Origin: Streptomyces sp. NBC_01231
Lineage (GTDB): Bacteria; Actinomycetota; Actinomycetes; Streptomycetales; Streptomycetaceae
Reading direction: 5' to 3'
Length of the DNA stretch: 64,000 bases
Assembly: GCA_035999765.1 (NCBI GenBank)
Contig: CP108521.1
Location: 1,674,001 to 1,738,000, forward strand
Notes under the pieces: model-generated
The model's database searches: none
What the model saw: only the letters and a program-made list of their open reading frames with translations
What the model was told of the DNA's origin: nothing
Shown here: positions 16,880-26,373 of the stretch, in pieces
Numbering within the stretch: the first letter of the stretch is position 1
Layout: every line of letters begins with the position of its first letter
Program-made: the position numbers and the translations under genes

Positions 16880-17305
16880 ATGACTGACCTGCGGATACGG
16901 GCCGCGACGCCCGACGACCTCGATGCCGTACTCGCCTTCTGGAAGGTGGCCGCCGAGGGCACCAGCATCAGCGACGACCTCAGCGGGGTGGAACGGCTGG
17001 TCGCCCGCGACCCCGAGGCGCTCGTCCTGGCCGAACTCGACGGCGAGCTCGTCGGCACGGTGATCGCCGGATTCGATGGCTGGCGCTGTCATCTGTACCG
17101 GCTGGCGGTACACCCGGACCGGCGCCGTCGGGGCATCGGCGGCGCCCTGCTGGCCGCCGCCGAGGAGCGCTTCGTGCAACTGGGCGGACGTCGCGGGGAC
17201 GCGATGGTACTCACCCGCAACGAGACCGCGCAGCACGCCTGGCGGGCCGCCGGTTACGGGCCCGAGGAGCAGTGGCGACGCTGGGTGAAGCCGTTCACCG
17301 ACTGA
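16880..17305 (+). CDS. GNAT-family N-acetyltransferase
   Basis: 141-residue single-domain GNAT. The acetyl-CoA-binding motif A is VHPDRRRRGIGGALL, preceded by LYRLAV, with a C-terminal HAWRAAGYGPEEQ that closes the fold. It is of the small-molecule or amine acetyltransferase type; the substrate is not visible. ATG 16880 begins MTDLRIRAATPDD, a common family start. It stands alone between the ABC operon and the CorC pair. Confidence 0.9.
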   Translation: MTDLRIRAATPDDLDAVLAFWKVAAEGTSISDDLSGVERLVARDPEALVLAELDGELVGTVIAGFDGWRCHLYRLAVHPDRRRRGIGGALLAAAEERFVQLGGRRGDAMVLTRNETAQHAWRAAGYGPEEQWRRWVKPFTD

Positions 17306-17336
17306 CACGCGGTCCGCCGATCACCCTTTTGTCCAT

Positions 17337-17374
17337 CCTTTACCGTTGGAGGGCACTCGGTCCTCCATGAAAGG
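17337..17374. terminator. Two-part stem-loop after the GNAT gene
   Basis: Inner stem TGGAGG/CCTCCA (17347-17352 with 17362-17367, 9-nt loop) is enclosed by CCTTT/AAAGG (17337-17341 with 17370-17374) with a small internal loop. It may be the GNAT terminator or part of the leader of the membrane protein gene starting at 17470. Confidence 0.4.
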
Positions 17375-17469
17375 TGTGAGCGTCCGCCCATGGGCGAGCC
17401 TCCCAGTACGCGACATCGCGCGATCGCGATCCTCTCCGCCCTGTCCGATCCTGGGACGGAGGTGAACCG

Positions 17470-18804
17470 ATGACCGAAGTGCTCCTCCTGCTGGTGGCGA
17501 TCTTGCTGTCGCTCGCCTGTGGTGCCTTCGTCGCCGCCGAGTTCTCGCTGACCACGGTCGAACGCAGCGAACTGGAACGCGCGGTGGAGCGGGGCGAGCG
17601 GGGTGCCGCCGGTGCCTTGAAGGCCGTACGGAACCTGACCTTCCAGCTCTCCGGCGCGCAGCTCGGCATCACGGTCACCAACCTGGTGGTCGGCATGCTC
17701 TCCGAACCGTCGATCGCCGCGCTGATCGCGGGCCCGCTGGAGTCGCTGGGTGCCTCCCGGTCCACGGCGAACTCACTCGCCCTGGTGCTGGGTACCGCCC
17801 TGTCGACGGTGTTCCTGATGGTCGTCGGCGAGCTGGTGCCCAAGAACTGGGCGATCTCCTCGCCGCTGGCCGTGGCCAGGCGGGTGGGCAACGGGCAGCG
17901 CTGGTTCAGCGCCGCCTTCCGCCCCTTCATCACCCACCTCAACAACACCGCCAACCGCGCGGTGCGTCTGTTCGGTCTGGAGCCCGCCGAGGAACTGGCC
18001 TCGGCGCGCGGCCCGCAGGAGCTGGCCGCGCTGGCCCGGCACTCGGCCCGGGAGGGCGCCCTGGAGGCGGACACCGCCGAGCTGTTCGTGCGGACCCTGA
18101 ACCTGGCCGACCTGACCGCGGAGAACGTGATGACACCACGCGTCCAGGTCATCGCCCTCGACGTCCAGGCGACCTGCGAGGACGTGGCGAACGTGACCCG
18201 GGCGACGGGCCTGTCCCGGTTCCCGGTCTACCGCGGCAGCCTGGACTCGGTCGTCGGCATCGCCCACATCAAGGACGTCCTGGCGGTAACGGCACAGCGC
18301 CGCCCGCTGGTCCCGGTCTCCGAGATCACGCGCGAGCCGCTGCTGGTTCCGGAGTCCCTCACCGTCGACCGACTGCTGGACCGGCTGTCCGGCAAGCGGA
18401 CCATGGCCGTCGTCATAGACGAATACGGCGGCACGGCGGGCGTGGCCACGCTGGAGGACATCGTCGAGGAGGTCGTCGGCGAGGTGCGGGACGAGCACGA
18501 CCCGCACGAGACGCCCGATCTGGCCCCGGCCGGCGACGACGACGAGGGGCGCACCCTCTACTCCGCCGACGGCTCCGCCCGCATCGACCAGCTCGCGCGC
18601 GTCGGCCTGCGGGCGCCCGAGGGGCCGTACGAGACACTCGCCGGCCTGGTCGCGACGGAGCTCGGCCGGATTCCCGCGGTCGGTGACCGGGTCGAGGCCG
18701 CGGGCTGGCGGCTGGACGTGGTGGACGCGTCGGGGCGCAGGGCCGCGCGGCTGTTGCTGCACGCGCCGCTGACCAAGGACAGGACGGAGGTGGAGGGCAG
18801 GTGA
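17470..18804 (+). CDS. CNNM/CorC-type membrane protein (DUF21-CBS-CorC)
   Basis: 444 residues. The N-terminal DUF21 membrane domain (about 1-190) starts with LLLLVAILLSLACGAFVAAEF; then come a CBS pair (about 200-325; ENVMTPRVQV, SRFPVYRGS, VIDEYGGTAGVATLEDIVEE) and a C-terminal CorC_HlyC domain (about 350-435). Family members handle Mg2+/Co2+ and are often annotated as haemolysins, which is misleading. ATG 17470 follows GGACGGAGG. Its GTGA end overlaps the next, similar gene, so the two membrane proteins are made together and may form a heterodimer. Confidence 0.93.
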   Translation: MTEVLLLLVAILLSLACGAFVAAEFSLTTVERSELERAVERGERGAAGALKAVRNLTFQLSGAQLGITVTNLVVGMLSEPSIAALIAGPLESLGASRSTANSLALVLGTALSTVFLMVVGELVPKNWAISSPLAVARRVGNGQRWFSAAFRPFITHLNNTANRAVRLFGLEPAEELASARGPQELAALARHSAREGALEADTAELFVRTLNLADLTAENVMTPRVQVIALDVQATCEDVANVTRATGLSRFPVYRGSLDSVVGIAHIKDVLAVTAQRRPLVPVSEITREPLLVPESLTVDRLLDRLSGKRTMAVVIDEYGGTAGVATLEDIVEEVVGEVRDEHDPHETPDLAPAGDDDEGRTLYSADGSARIDQLARVGLRAPEGPYETLAGLVATELGRIPAVGDRVEAAGWRLDVVDASGRRAARLLLHAPLTKDRTEVEGR

Positions 18805-19823
18805 CCGCCGTCCAATTGTTGATCGGTCTGGCGACCCTCGTCGTCAACGCCTTCTTCGTCGGCGCCGAGTTCGCACTGATCTCCGTGCGCCGCAGCCAGA
18901 TCGAGCAGTCCATCGAGACGGGGCCGGAGGGCGACCGGCGCGCGAAGAGCGTGCTGTGGGGTCTGGAGCACGTGTCGGCGCTGATGGCGGCCGCGCAGCT
19001 CGGCATCACGCTGTGCACCCTGGTGCTCGGTGTGGTCGCGGAGCCCGCGATCGCGCATCTGCTGGAGCCGGTGTTCCATGCTCTGGGTGTGCCCGAGGGC
19101 GCCGGACACGCGGTCTCCTTCGTCATCGCGCTGACGGTGGCGACCTATCTGCACATGCTGCTCGGCGAGATGGTGCCGAAGAACATCGCCCTCGCCGAGC
19201 CGGTGCGCAGCGCGCTGCTGCTCGGGCCGCCGCTGGTCGCCCTGGCCCGTGCGCTGCGCCCGGTGATCTTCGCCATCAACGCCTTCGCGAACGCCCTGCT
19301 GAAACTGCTGCGGGTGGAGACCAGGAACGAGGTCGCGGCCACCTTCTCGGACGCCGAGCTGGCCCGGATCGTGCGGGACTCCGGCGAGGCGGGCCTGATC
19401 GACGACCGGGCGCAGGAACGGCTCCGCGACGCGCTGGAGCTGGGACGCCGGCCGGTGCGGGACGTGGTGCTTCCGCTGGACCGCGTGGCCTACGTGTACC
19501 TGGGTGTGACACCCGAGCGGCTGGAGGCGCTGTCGGCCGAGACCGGCTACTCCCGTTTCCCCGTGGTGGACGAGGGGCGCCGCATCATCGGCTACCTCCA
19601 TGTCAAGGACGCGCTGGACAAGGCCCCGCGGGACCTGCCGTTCCAGCACCGGGACATGCGGGCCATCGCCCGGGTGCGGGAGCGCACACCGCTGGACGAC
19701 GTCCTGACGGCGATGCGGGGCAGCCGTACCCATCTCGCGGCCGTGATGGGCGCTGACGGGCGGCTGACCGGACTGGTGACCATGGAGGACGTGCTGCGGG
19801 AGCTGTTCGGTCAGCGGGCGTGA
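18801..19823 (+). CDS. CNNM/CorC-type membrane protein (DUF21-CBS), second copy
   Basis: 340 residues, paralogue of the preceding gene without the C-terminal CorC_HlyC domain. DUF21 membrane part about 1-180 (VVNAFFVGAEFALISVRRSQ, VPKNIALAEP), CBS pair about 200-330 (RDVVLPLDRVAYV, SRFPVVDEGRRIIGYLHVKD, TMEDVLRELFG). GTG 18801 overlaps the first gene's stop by 4 nt. The pairing of one long and one short copy is common in actinobacteria and suggests a complex. Confidence 0.93.
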   Translation: MTAVQLLIGLATLVVNAFFVGAEFALISVRRSQIEQSIETGPEGDRRAKSVLWGLEHVSALMAAAQLGITLCTLVLGVVAEPAIAHLLEPVFHALGVPEGAGHAVSFVIALTVATYLHMLLGEMVPKNIALAEPVRSALLLGPPLVALARALRPVIFAINAFANALLKLLRVETRNEVAATFSDAELARIVRDSGEAGLIDDRAQERLRDALELGRRPVRDVVLPLDRVAYVYLGVTPERLEALSAETGYSRFPVVDEGRRIIGYLHVKDALDKAPRDLPFQHRDMRAIARVRERTPLDDVLTAMRGSRTHLAAVMGADGRLTGLVTMEDVLRELFGQRA

Positions 19824-19911
19824 ACGGGGGTGCCCCCGCACGGTCCACCGGGGACAGGCACCCGGGCCGACCGACCGGCAGGTATGGGGCCGGGTTACCA
19901 TCTCTGTCGCC

Positions 19912-20694
19912 ATGCAGAAGAACCCCACACACACCAGCCTGGTCGCGGTCGGCGACTCCTTCACCGAGGGCATGTCGGACCTGCTGCCGGACGGCACCTA
20001 CCGGGGCTGGGCCGACCTGCTCGCCGGGCGGATGGCGGCCCACTCCCCCGGGTTCAGGTACGCGAACCTCGCGGTGCGCGGCAAGCTGATCGGGCAGATC
20101 GTCGCCGAGCAGGTCGACGTGGCGGCGGCCATGCGGCCCGATGTGATCACCCTGGTGGGCGGGCTCAACGACACGCTGCGGCCCAAGTGCGACATGGGCC
20201 GGGTGCGTGCCCTGCTGACGGAGGCCGTGGAACGGCTCGCCCCGGCCTGCGAGCAGCTGGTGCTGATGCGCAGCCCGGGCCGCCAGGGTCCGGTCCTCGA
20301 ACGCTTCCGGCCGCGCATGGAGGAGCTGTTCGTCTGCGTCGAGGAGCTCGCCGTCAAGCACGGCGCGCTGGTCGTCGACCTGTACGGGGCGCCGTCCCTC
20401 GGCGACCCGCGGCTGTGGGACGCGGACCGGCTGCATCTGACGGCCGAGGGCCACCGCAGGGTCGCGGAGGCGGTGTGGCAGGGACTCGGGTACGAGCCCG
20501 AGGACACCGAGTGGCGCACCCCGCTGCTCCTCACACCGCCGCCGGGGTGGGCCATGCGCCGGGTCGCGGACGTCCGCTTCGCCCGGCAGCACCTGCTGCC
20601 GTGGATCGCCCGCCGGCTGACCGGCCGCTCATCGGGCGACGGACTGACACCGAAGCGGCCCGACCTGCTGCCGTACGAGCGCCCCGAGGACTGA
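19912..20694 (+). CDS. SGNH/GDSL-family hydrolase
   Basis: 260-residue cytoplasmic esterase-like protein (no signal peptide). Block I GDSFTEG holds the nucleophile Ser16; block II has ANLAVRGK (Gly); block III GGLNDTL (Asn); block V LWDADRLHLTAEGH supplies Asp and His. Substrate unknown. ATG 19912 begins MQKNPTHTSLVAVGDS. The last 45 residues are Arg/Pro-rich and not part of the fold. It precedes purB but is separated from it by 177 bp. Confidence 0.92.
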   Translation: MQKNPTHTSLVAVGDSFTEGMSDLLPDGTYRGWADLLAGRMAAHSPGFRYANLAVRGKLIGQIVAEQVDVAAAMRPDVITLVGGLNDTLRPKCDMGRVRALLTEAVERLAPACEQLVLMRSPGRQGPVLERFRPRMEELFVCVEELAVKHGALVVDLYGAPSLGDPRLWDADRLHLTAEGHRRVAEAVWQGLGYEPEDTEWRTPLLLTPPPGWAMRRVADVRFARQHLLPWIARRLTGRSSGDGLTPKRPDLLPYERPED

Positions 20695-20857
20695 TCGGCC
20701 GGAGCTGCCGGACCTGGTCGCGGGACTGCGCGGCAGGACGCCGGCCTGCTGGTGCGCGCCGGAACCGTGCCACGCGGATGCGCCGGCCCCCCTCGCCGAG
20801 ACGCTCTCGTAGGTTCCGACGAAGACACCCGTGGGGCTGGCCTGCGGGAATCGCCAG

Positions 20858-20863
20858 TAGAAT
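20858..20863 (+). promoter_or_regulatory. Leaderless -10 box of purB
   Basis: TAGAAT ends 8 nt before the GTG start of purB and no ribosome binding site is present, so the transcript is expected to begin at or next to the start codon. No clear -35 box is seen. Confidence 0.55.
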
Positions 20864-20871
20864 CCGTACAC

Positions 20872-22314
20872 GTGACTTCCGCTCCCGCCAAGCCCCGCAT
20901 CCCGAACGTCCTCGCCGGACGCTACGCCTCCGCCGAGCTCGCCACGCTCTGGTCGCCCGAGCAGAAGGTGAGGCTGGAGCGTCAGCTCTGGCTCGCCGTG
21001 CTGAAGGCCCAGAAGGACCTCGGGATCGAGGTGCCGGACGCGGCGATCGCCAACTACGAGCGCGTCCTCGACCAGGTCGACCTGGGCTCCATCGCCGAAC
21101 GCGAGAAGGTCACCCGGCACGACGTGAAGGCACGGATCGAGGAGTTCAACGACCTCGCCGGGCACGAGCACGTGCACAAGGGCATGACGTCCCGTGACCT
21201 CACCGAGAACGTCGAGCAGCTGCAGATCCGGCTGTCGCTGGAGCTGACCCGCGACCGTACGGTGGCGGTGCTCGCCCGGCTGGGCAAGCTGGCCGGTGAG
21301 TACGGCGAGCTGGTCATGGCCGGTCGCTCCCACAACGTGGCCGCGCAGGCCACCACCCTCGGCAAGCGTTTCGCGACGGCGGCCGACGAGCTGCTCGTCG
21401 CCTACGGCCGGGTGGAGGAACTGCTGGGCCGCTACCCGCTGCGGGGGATCAAGGGCCCGGTCGGCACGGCTCAGGACATGCTGGACCTGCTGGGCGGGGA
21501 CGCGGCCAAGCTCGCGGAGCTGGAGCAGCGGATCGCCGGGCACCTGGGCTTCTCGCAGGCGTTCACGTCCGTCGGCCAGGTCTATCCGCGCTCGCTGGAC
21601 TACGAGGTCGTGACCGCGCTGGTGCAGCTGGCGGCGGCGCCCTCGTCGCTGGCGAAGACGATCCGGCTGATGGCCGGGCACGAGCTGGTGACCGAGGGCT
21701 TCAAGCCCGGCCAGGTCGGTTCCTCCGCGATGCCGCACAAGATGAACACCCGCTCCTGCGAGCGCGTCAACGGCCTGATGGTCATTCTGCGCGGTTACGC
21801 GTCCATGACCGGCGAGCTGGCGGGCGACCAGTGGAACGAGGGGGACGTGTCCTGCTCGGTGGTGCGCCGAGTGGCACTGCCGGACGCGTTCTTCGCCCTG
21901 GACGGCCTGTTGGAGACGTTCCTGACCGTGCTCGACGAGTTCGGCGCGTTCCCGGCGGTGGTGGCGCGGGAGCTGGACCGCTATCTGCCGTTCCTCGCCA
22001 CCACCAAGGTCCTGATGGGCGCGGTGCGCGCGGGTGTGGGCCGTGAGGTCGCACACGAGGCGATCAAGGAGAACGCGGTCGCCTCGGCGCTCGCGATGCG
22101 CGAGCAGGGTGCCGAGCGCAACGAGCTCCTCGACAAGCTGGCCGCCGACGCTCGCATTCCCCTGGGCCGCGCCGAGCTGGACGCGCTGATGGCCGACAAG
22201 CTGTCCTTCACGGGCGCCGCCGCCGACCAGGTCGGCGTCGTCGTCGGCCGGATCGAGGAGATCGCCAAGCAGCATCCGGAGGCCGCCGGCTACACCCCCG
22301 GAGCGATCCTCTGA
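20872..22314 (+). CDS. purB: Adenylosuccinate lyase PurB
   Basis: Purine enzyme that acts twice, releasing fumarate from SAICAR and from adenylosuccinate. 480 residues from GTG 20872. Fumarase/aspartase-superfamily motifs are clear: KGMTSRDLTENVEQLQIR, MAGRSHNVAAQATTLGKR, and the signature loop GSSAMPHKMNTRSCERVNG. The start is set by the conserved TSAPAKPRIPNVLAGRYAS and by a leaderless promoter. The stop overlaps a probable CTG start of mug. Confidence 0.97.
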   Translation: MTSAPAKPRIPNVLAGRYASAELATLWSPEQKVRLERQLWLAVLKAQKDLGIEVPDAAIANYERVLDQVDLGSIAEREKVTRHDVKARIEEFNDLAGHEHVHKGMTSRDLTENVEQLQIRLSLELTRDRTVAVLARLGKLAGEYGELVMAGRSHNVAAQATTLGKRFATAADELLVAYGRVEELLGRYPLRGIKGPVGTAQDMLDLLGGDAAKLAELEQRIAGHLGFSQAFTSVGQVYPRSLDYEVVTALVQLAAAPSSLAKTIRLMAGHELVTEGFKPGQVGSSAMPHKMNTRSCERVNGLMVILRGYASMTGELAGDQWNEGDVSCSVVRRVALPDAFFALDGLLETFLTVLDEFGAFPAVVARELDRYLPFLATTKVLMGAVRAGVGREVAHEAIKENAVASALAMREQGAERNELLDKLAADARIPLGRAELDALMADKLSFTGAAADQVGVVVGRIEEIAKQHPEAAGYTPGAIL

Positions 22315-22859
22315 CCCGCTTCACCCCCGAGGAGCTGGAGGCCGCCCGCGACCGTCTCGTGCCGGACGTCGTCGCGGACGGCCTCAAGGTGCTGTTCTGC
22401 GGCATCAACCCCGGCCTGATGACGGCCGCGACGGGCCACCACTTCGCCCGTCCGGGGAACCGGTTCTGGCCGGTACTGCATCTGTCCGGGTTCACCTCGA
22501 GGCTTCTGAAGCCGTCGGAGCAGCGGGAGTTGCTGTCGTACGGGCTCGGCATCACCAACGTCGTGGCGCGGGCGACCGCGCGGGCCGACGAACTGGGCGC
22601 GGAGGAGTACCGGGAGGGCGGGCGCCTGCTGGCGCTCAAGGTGGCACGGCTGCGGCCCCGCCGGCTGGCCGTGGTCGGGGTCACCGCCTACCGGGCCGCC
22701 TTCGACGACCGCAAGGCCCGGGTGGGCCCGCAGGAGCGGACCATCGGCGACACACAGGTGTGGGTGCTGCCCAACCCGAGCGGGTTGAACGCGCACTGGA
22801 CCGCGCAGACGATGGCGGAGGAGTTCGCGCGGCTGCGGCTGGCTGCCGAAGCGGACTGA
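22311..22859 (+). CDS. mug: Mismatch-specific uracil/thymine DNA glycosylase Mug
   Basis: Base-excision repair glycosylase of the UDG superfamily that removes U or T from G mismatches. Motif 1 is LFCGINPGLMTAATGHHFARPG and motif 2 is VWVLPNPSGLNAHW. The conserved N-terminal helix (TRFTPEELEAARDRLV) precedes the first standard start, GTG 22359. The codon opening that helix is CTG 22311, inside the purB stop (CTGA), with GGAG at 22300-22303. I therefore propose an unusual CTG start and coupling to purB (182 residues); from GTG 22359 it would have 166. Confidence 0.85.
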   Translation: MTRFTPEELEAARDRLVPDVVADGLKVLFCGINPGLMTAATGHHFARPGNRFWPVLHLSGFTSRLLKPSEQRELLSYGLGITNVVARATARADELGAEEYREGGRLLALKVARLRPRRLAVVGVTAYRAAFDDRKARVGPQERTIGDTQVWVLPNPSGLNAHWTAQTMAEEFARLRLAAEAD

Positions 22860-22891
22860 GGCCTGGCCGGTCGGTCACGGCGGGTCGCTGA

Positions 22892-22942
22892 CCGCGAGTT
22901 GGTCACCGCGGGTCGGTCACCGCGAGTTGGTCACCGCGGGTC
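22892..22942. repeat. 28-bp-period tandem repeat after mug
   Basis: CCGCGAGTTGGTCACCGCGG followed by GTC occurs at 22892-22914 and 22920-22942, period 28, with a partial third unit upstream (from about 22871). The second copy contains the stop codon and last codons of the convergent hypothetical gene. Confidence 0.85.
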
Positions 22943-23377
22943 CGTTTCGGTCACCAGGACGAGGAGATGGATCCCGTCGCCCAGGTCCGCGTCCGCCACA
23001 CCGACGGCGATCCAGCGGCCGGTGCCGTCCGGCTGCCACAGGTTCAGCTCGTCCACCAGGGTGCTGGCCGTCGCCCAGGGCTCCGGTATCGCCTCGCCGC
23101 GGTCGATGCGCACCACGAGCGTGCCCATCTCCCATGGTGGCTGCTGCGCACCCCAACGGTCGTCCAGCAGAAGGGTGATGTGCTCCTTGAGGGCGTGGAA
23201 GTCCTCCACGGTGCGCACCCGCCGCGCCGCGTCGCCCGTCCACGTTCCGTGGGTCGCCTCCAACGACACGATGCGGTAACCAGGTCCCTCCATGAGCACA
23301 TCCGACTCGCTGTGCCCCACGGTGAGGTCCCCGGTACACAGCGAGTCGATCCTGGCAAGGTATTTCGCGCTGTCCAT
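22931..23377 (-). CDS. Hypothetical protein
   Basis: 148 residues from ATG 23377 (MDSAKYLARIDSLCTGDL); a TTG ten codons upstream is also in frame. I do not recognise the family. It has no signal peptide or membrane helix and looks like a mixed alpha/beta cytosolic protein, with a Trp-rich middle (QPPWEMGTLVVRID, EPWATAST) and the end WIAVGVADADLGDGIHLLVLV. It faces mug tail to tail, and its stop codon sits in a tandem repeat. Codon use is normal for the genome. Confidence 0.7.
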   Translation of the reverse strand: MDSAKYLARIDSLCTGDLTVGHSESDVLMEGPGYRIVSLEATHGTWTGDAARRVRTVEDFHALKEHITLLLDDRWGAQQPPWEMGTLVVRIDRGEAIPEPWATASTLVDELNLWQPDGTGRWIAVGVADADLGDGIHLLVLVTETDPR

Positions 23378-23434
23378 GTGATCCAGTAAAGCGGGCGCCA
23401 CTGACAATTGGCGGCGCGTCAGACGCTTCCAGCC

Positions 23435-24157
23435 TCAGGTGTCCCGACGGAGCACCCTCCACGCCCCTGCCAGCAGCGCGGCCGCCGCCCACAGCGCGGT
23501 CACCGCGAGACCCGTCCAGGGACCGAGGGAGCCGCCCCAGGTCTGGTGGAACACCACCTGGCCCGCGCGGTCGGGCAGGTAGTCGGCGACGCCGCCCGAC
23601 ACATCCCCGACCACGAAGGAGACGATGAGCAGGAACGGGACGAGGATGCTCAGCGTGGCGACCCCGCTGCGCAACACGGCGGTGAGTCCTGCGGCGAACA
23701 GGGCCATGAGCGTGAGGTAGATCCCGCAGCCGACCGCACCTCGCACACCTTCGGCCCAGCTCATCCCGCGCGCGTCGGCCCCGAGAACCGCCCTGCCCAC
23801 GGCCAGGCTCGCGGCGCCCGTGAGCAGACCGACAGCCAGGGACGGGACGGCGATCGCGACCGCTTTGGCCGCGAACCACCGGCCTCGCCGGGGTACCGCC
23901 GTGAGCGCGGCTCGCAGGGCGCCCCCTTGGACGTCGGACGAGACGGCGGTCGTACCGAACGCGATCGCCGCCATCTGGCCGAAGTTGAACCCGAAGAACG
24001 TCGAGAACAGCGGGTCGAAGTCCTCGCCGCCGGTGTCCAGCGCGCCGAGTGCGGAGAAGGCCGTCGTCACGAGCAGGACCGCGCACAGCGTTCCGACGAG
24101 CGACCGAAGGGTACGGATCTTGATCCACTCCGCGTGGAGCACGGGAACGAACGCCAT
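23435..24157 (-). CDS. ABC-2 type transporter permease
   Basis: 240-residue integral membrane protein with about six helices, starting MAFVPVLHAEWIKIRTLRS, the cytoplasmic start typical of ABC-2 permeases in actinobacteria. QGGALRAALTAVPRRGRWFAAK is the cytoplasmic loop after helix 2. It is encoded 2 nt after the ATPase stop, in one operon. The pair is divergent from a histidine kinase/response regulator pair, an arrangement common for drug or envelope-stress transporters. Confidence 0.9.
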   Translation of the reverse strand: MAFVPVLHAEWIKIRTLRSLVGTLCAVLLVTTAFSALGALDTGGEDFDPLFSTFFGFNFGQMAAIAFGTTAVSSDVQGGALRAALTAVPRRGRWFAAKAVAIAVPSLAVGLLTGAASLAVGRAVLGADARGMSWAEGVRGAVGCGIYLTLMALFAAGLTAVLRSGVATLSILVPFLLIVSFVVGDVSGGVADYLPDRAGQVVFHQTWGGSLGPWTGLAVTALWAAAALLAGAWRVLRRDT

Positions 24158-24159
24158 GG

Positions 24160-25080
<921 letters not shown>

Positions 25081-25137
25081 GTCGGCAAGCCTGGCCGCCG
25101 ACGGCGGGTCCGGTCCTCCCCCGTGGGTGGAGATCCG

Positions 25138-25155
25138 CTCCCCCGTGCGGGGGAG
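25138..25155. promoter_or_regulatory. Perfect palindrome between ABC and kinase operons
   Basis: CTCCCCC (25138-25144) and GGGGGAG (25149-25155) form a 7-bp inverted repeat with a GTGC loop, 34 bp before the kinase ATG and 57 bp before the ABC ATPase start. TCCCCCGTG also occurs once more just upstream. It is a candidate operator for the neighbouring response regulator, or a leader hairpin. Confidence 0.4.
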
Positions 25156-25189
25156 GCCGATTGTCAGTGCCGGCTGGCACGATGACCAC

Positions 25190-26359
25190 ATGGTCCGGCT
25201 GTTACGCCCGTTCACGCGGGCGCTCACCTACACGCGGTGGCTGCATCTGTTCATGGCCGTCGTGTGGCCGTCCATGTGGTGGTTCATCTTCGACGCGCCG
25301 TGGTGGTGGCTCACCGCGGGCGTGCTGCTCGCGTTCACCGGCCTCGTGCCCGCGATGCGGACCGTCGAAGGGTTCCAGGCCAGGCTCCTGCTGCTCCACG
25401 AAGGGCACGACAGCGAGGACCCGGGGATCGTCACCGCGCCGTCCGTCACGTGGCGCGACCGCGTACGCACCAGCCTGTGGCTCGAGATCCGGTTGCTGCT
25501 GGGCAGTGTGGTCGCCTTCCTCACGATCCACCTCCCCATGCTCACCGAGGACCTGGTGCGCACGTCTCAGGGAGGCAGTCCCGACCCGGCCACGTTCGTC
25601 CAGGTTCCGGGCCACCACTGGTGGTACATGCTGCTGGCGCCCCTCCCCCTGCTCGTGCTGGCCGCCCTCGTGGTCGCTTCCGGAGGGCTGATCGCCGTCG
25701 TCGCCCGCCGCCTTCTCGGCCCCTCCCCCGCGGAGCAACTCGCCGCTCTGGAGGAGCGCACCGAGCAACTCCTGGAGCGCACCCGCATCGCCCGTGAGCT
25801 GCACGACTCGATCGGGCACGCCCTGACGGTGGCGGTCATTCAGGCGGGCGCGGCGCGGGCGGCCGGTGATCCGGCCTTCACCGACCGGGCGTTGGAGGCC
25901 ATCGAGGAGACCGGCCGGACCGCGCTGGAGGATCTGGAGCGGGTGCTCGGCGTCCTGCGGGAGTCCAAGCGGCCGGTGAGCAGCCGGCCGACGCTGACCG
26001 ACGCGGACCGGCTGCTGGAGTCCGCCCGGGTCTCCGGTGCGAAGGTCGACGCCGAGTTGACCGGGCCGTTGGACACCGTGCCCGACCCGGTCTCCCGCGA
26101 GGGGTACCGCATCCTCCAGGAGTCCCTGACGAACGTGCTGCGGCATGCGGGGGCCGTGCCCGTCCGGGTCCGTGTCACGGTCGGCGACGGCACGCTCGAC
26201 CTGGCGGTGCGCAACCCGCTCACCGCCGCGATACCGGGGCCCGGGCGGGGCAGCGGGCTGCGTGGGATACGCGAGCGCGCGGCCCTGCTCGGGGGACGCG
26301 CGCGGACCGGGCCGGACGAGGGCGACTGGCAGGTACATGTGGAACTGCCGTTGCGCTGA
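25190..26359 (+). CDS. Two-component sensor histidine kinase (NarL/LiaS type)
   Basis: 389 residues. Four membrane helices (about 15-35, 38-58, 98-118, 145-172) with short external loops, so it may sense within the membrane. The HisKA_3 dimerisation domain has the phosphoacceptor His205 in IARELHDSIGHALTV; the ATPase domain has the N-box ESLTNVLRHAGA and G-box GSGLRGIRERAALLGG. The cognate regulator follows 14 nt after. It is divergent from the ABC transporter it probably controls. Confidence 0.94.
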   Translation: MVRLLRPFTRALTYTRWLHLFMAVVWPSMWWFIFDAPWWWLTAGVLLAFTGLVPAMRTVEGFQARLLLLHEGHDSEDPGIVTAPSVTWRDRVRTSLWLEIRLLLGSVVAFLTIHLPMLTEDLVRTSQGGSPDPATFVQVPGHHWWYMLLAPLPLLVLAALVVASGGLIAVVARRLLGPSPAEQLAALEERTEQLLERTRIARELHDSIGHALTVAVIQAGAARAAGDPAFTDRALEAIEETGRTALEDLERVLGVLRESKRPVSSRPTLTDADRLLESARVSGAKVDAELTGPLDTVPDPVSREGYRILQESLTNVLRHAGAVPVRVRVTVGDGTLDLAVRNPLTAAIPGPGRGSGLRGIRERAALLGGRARTGPDEGDWQVHVELPLR

Positions 26360-26373
26360 TCTACGCTGGCCGC

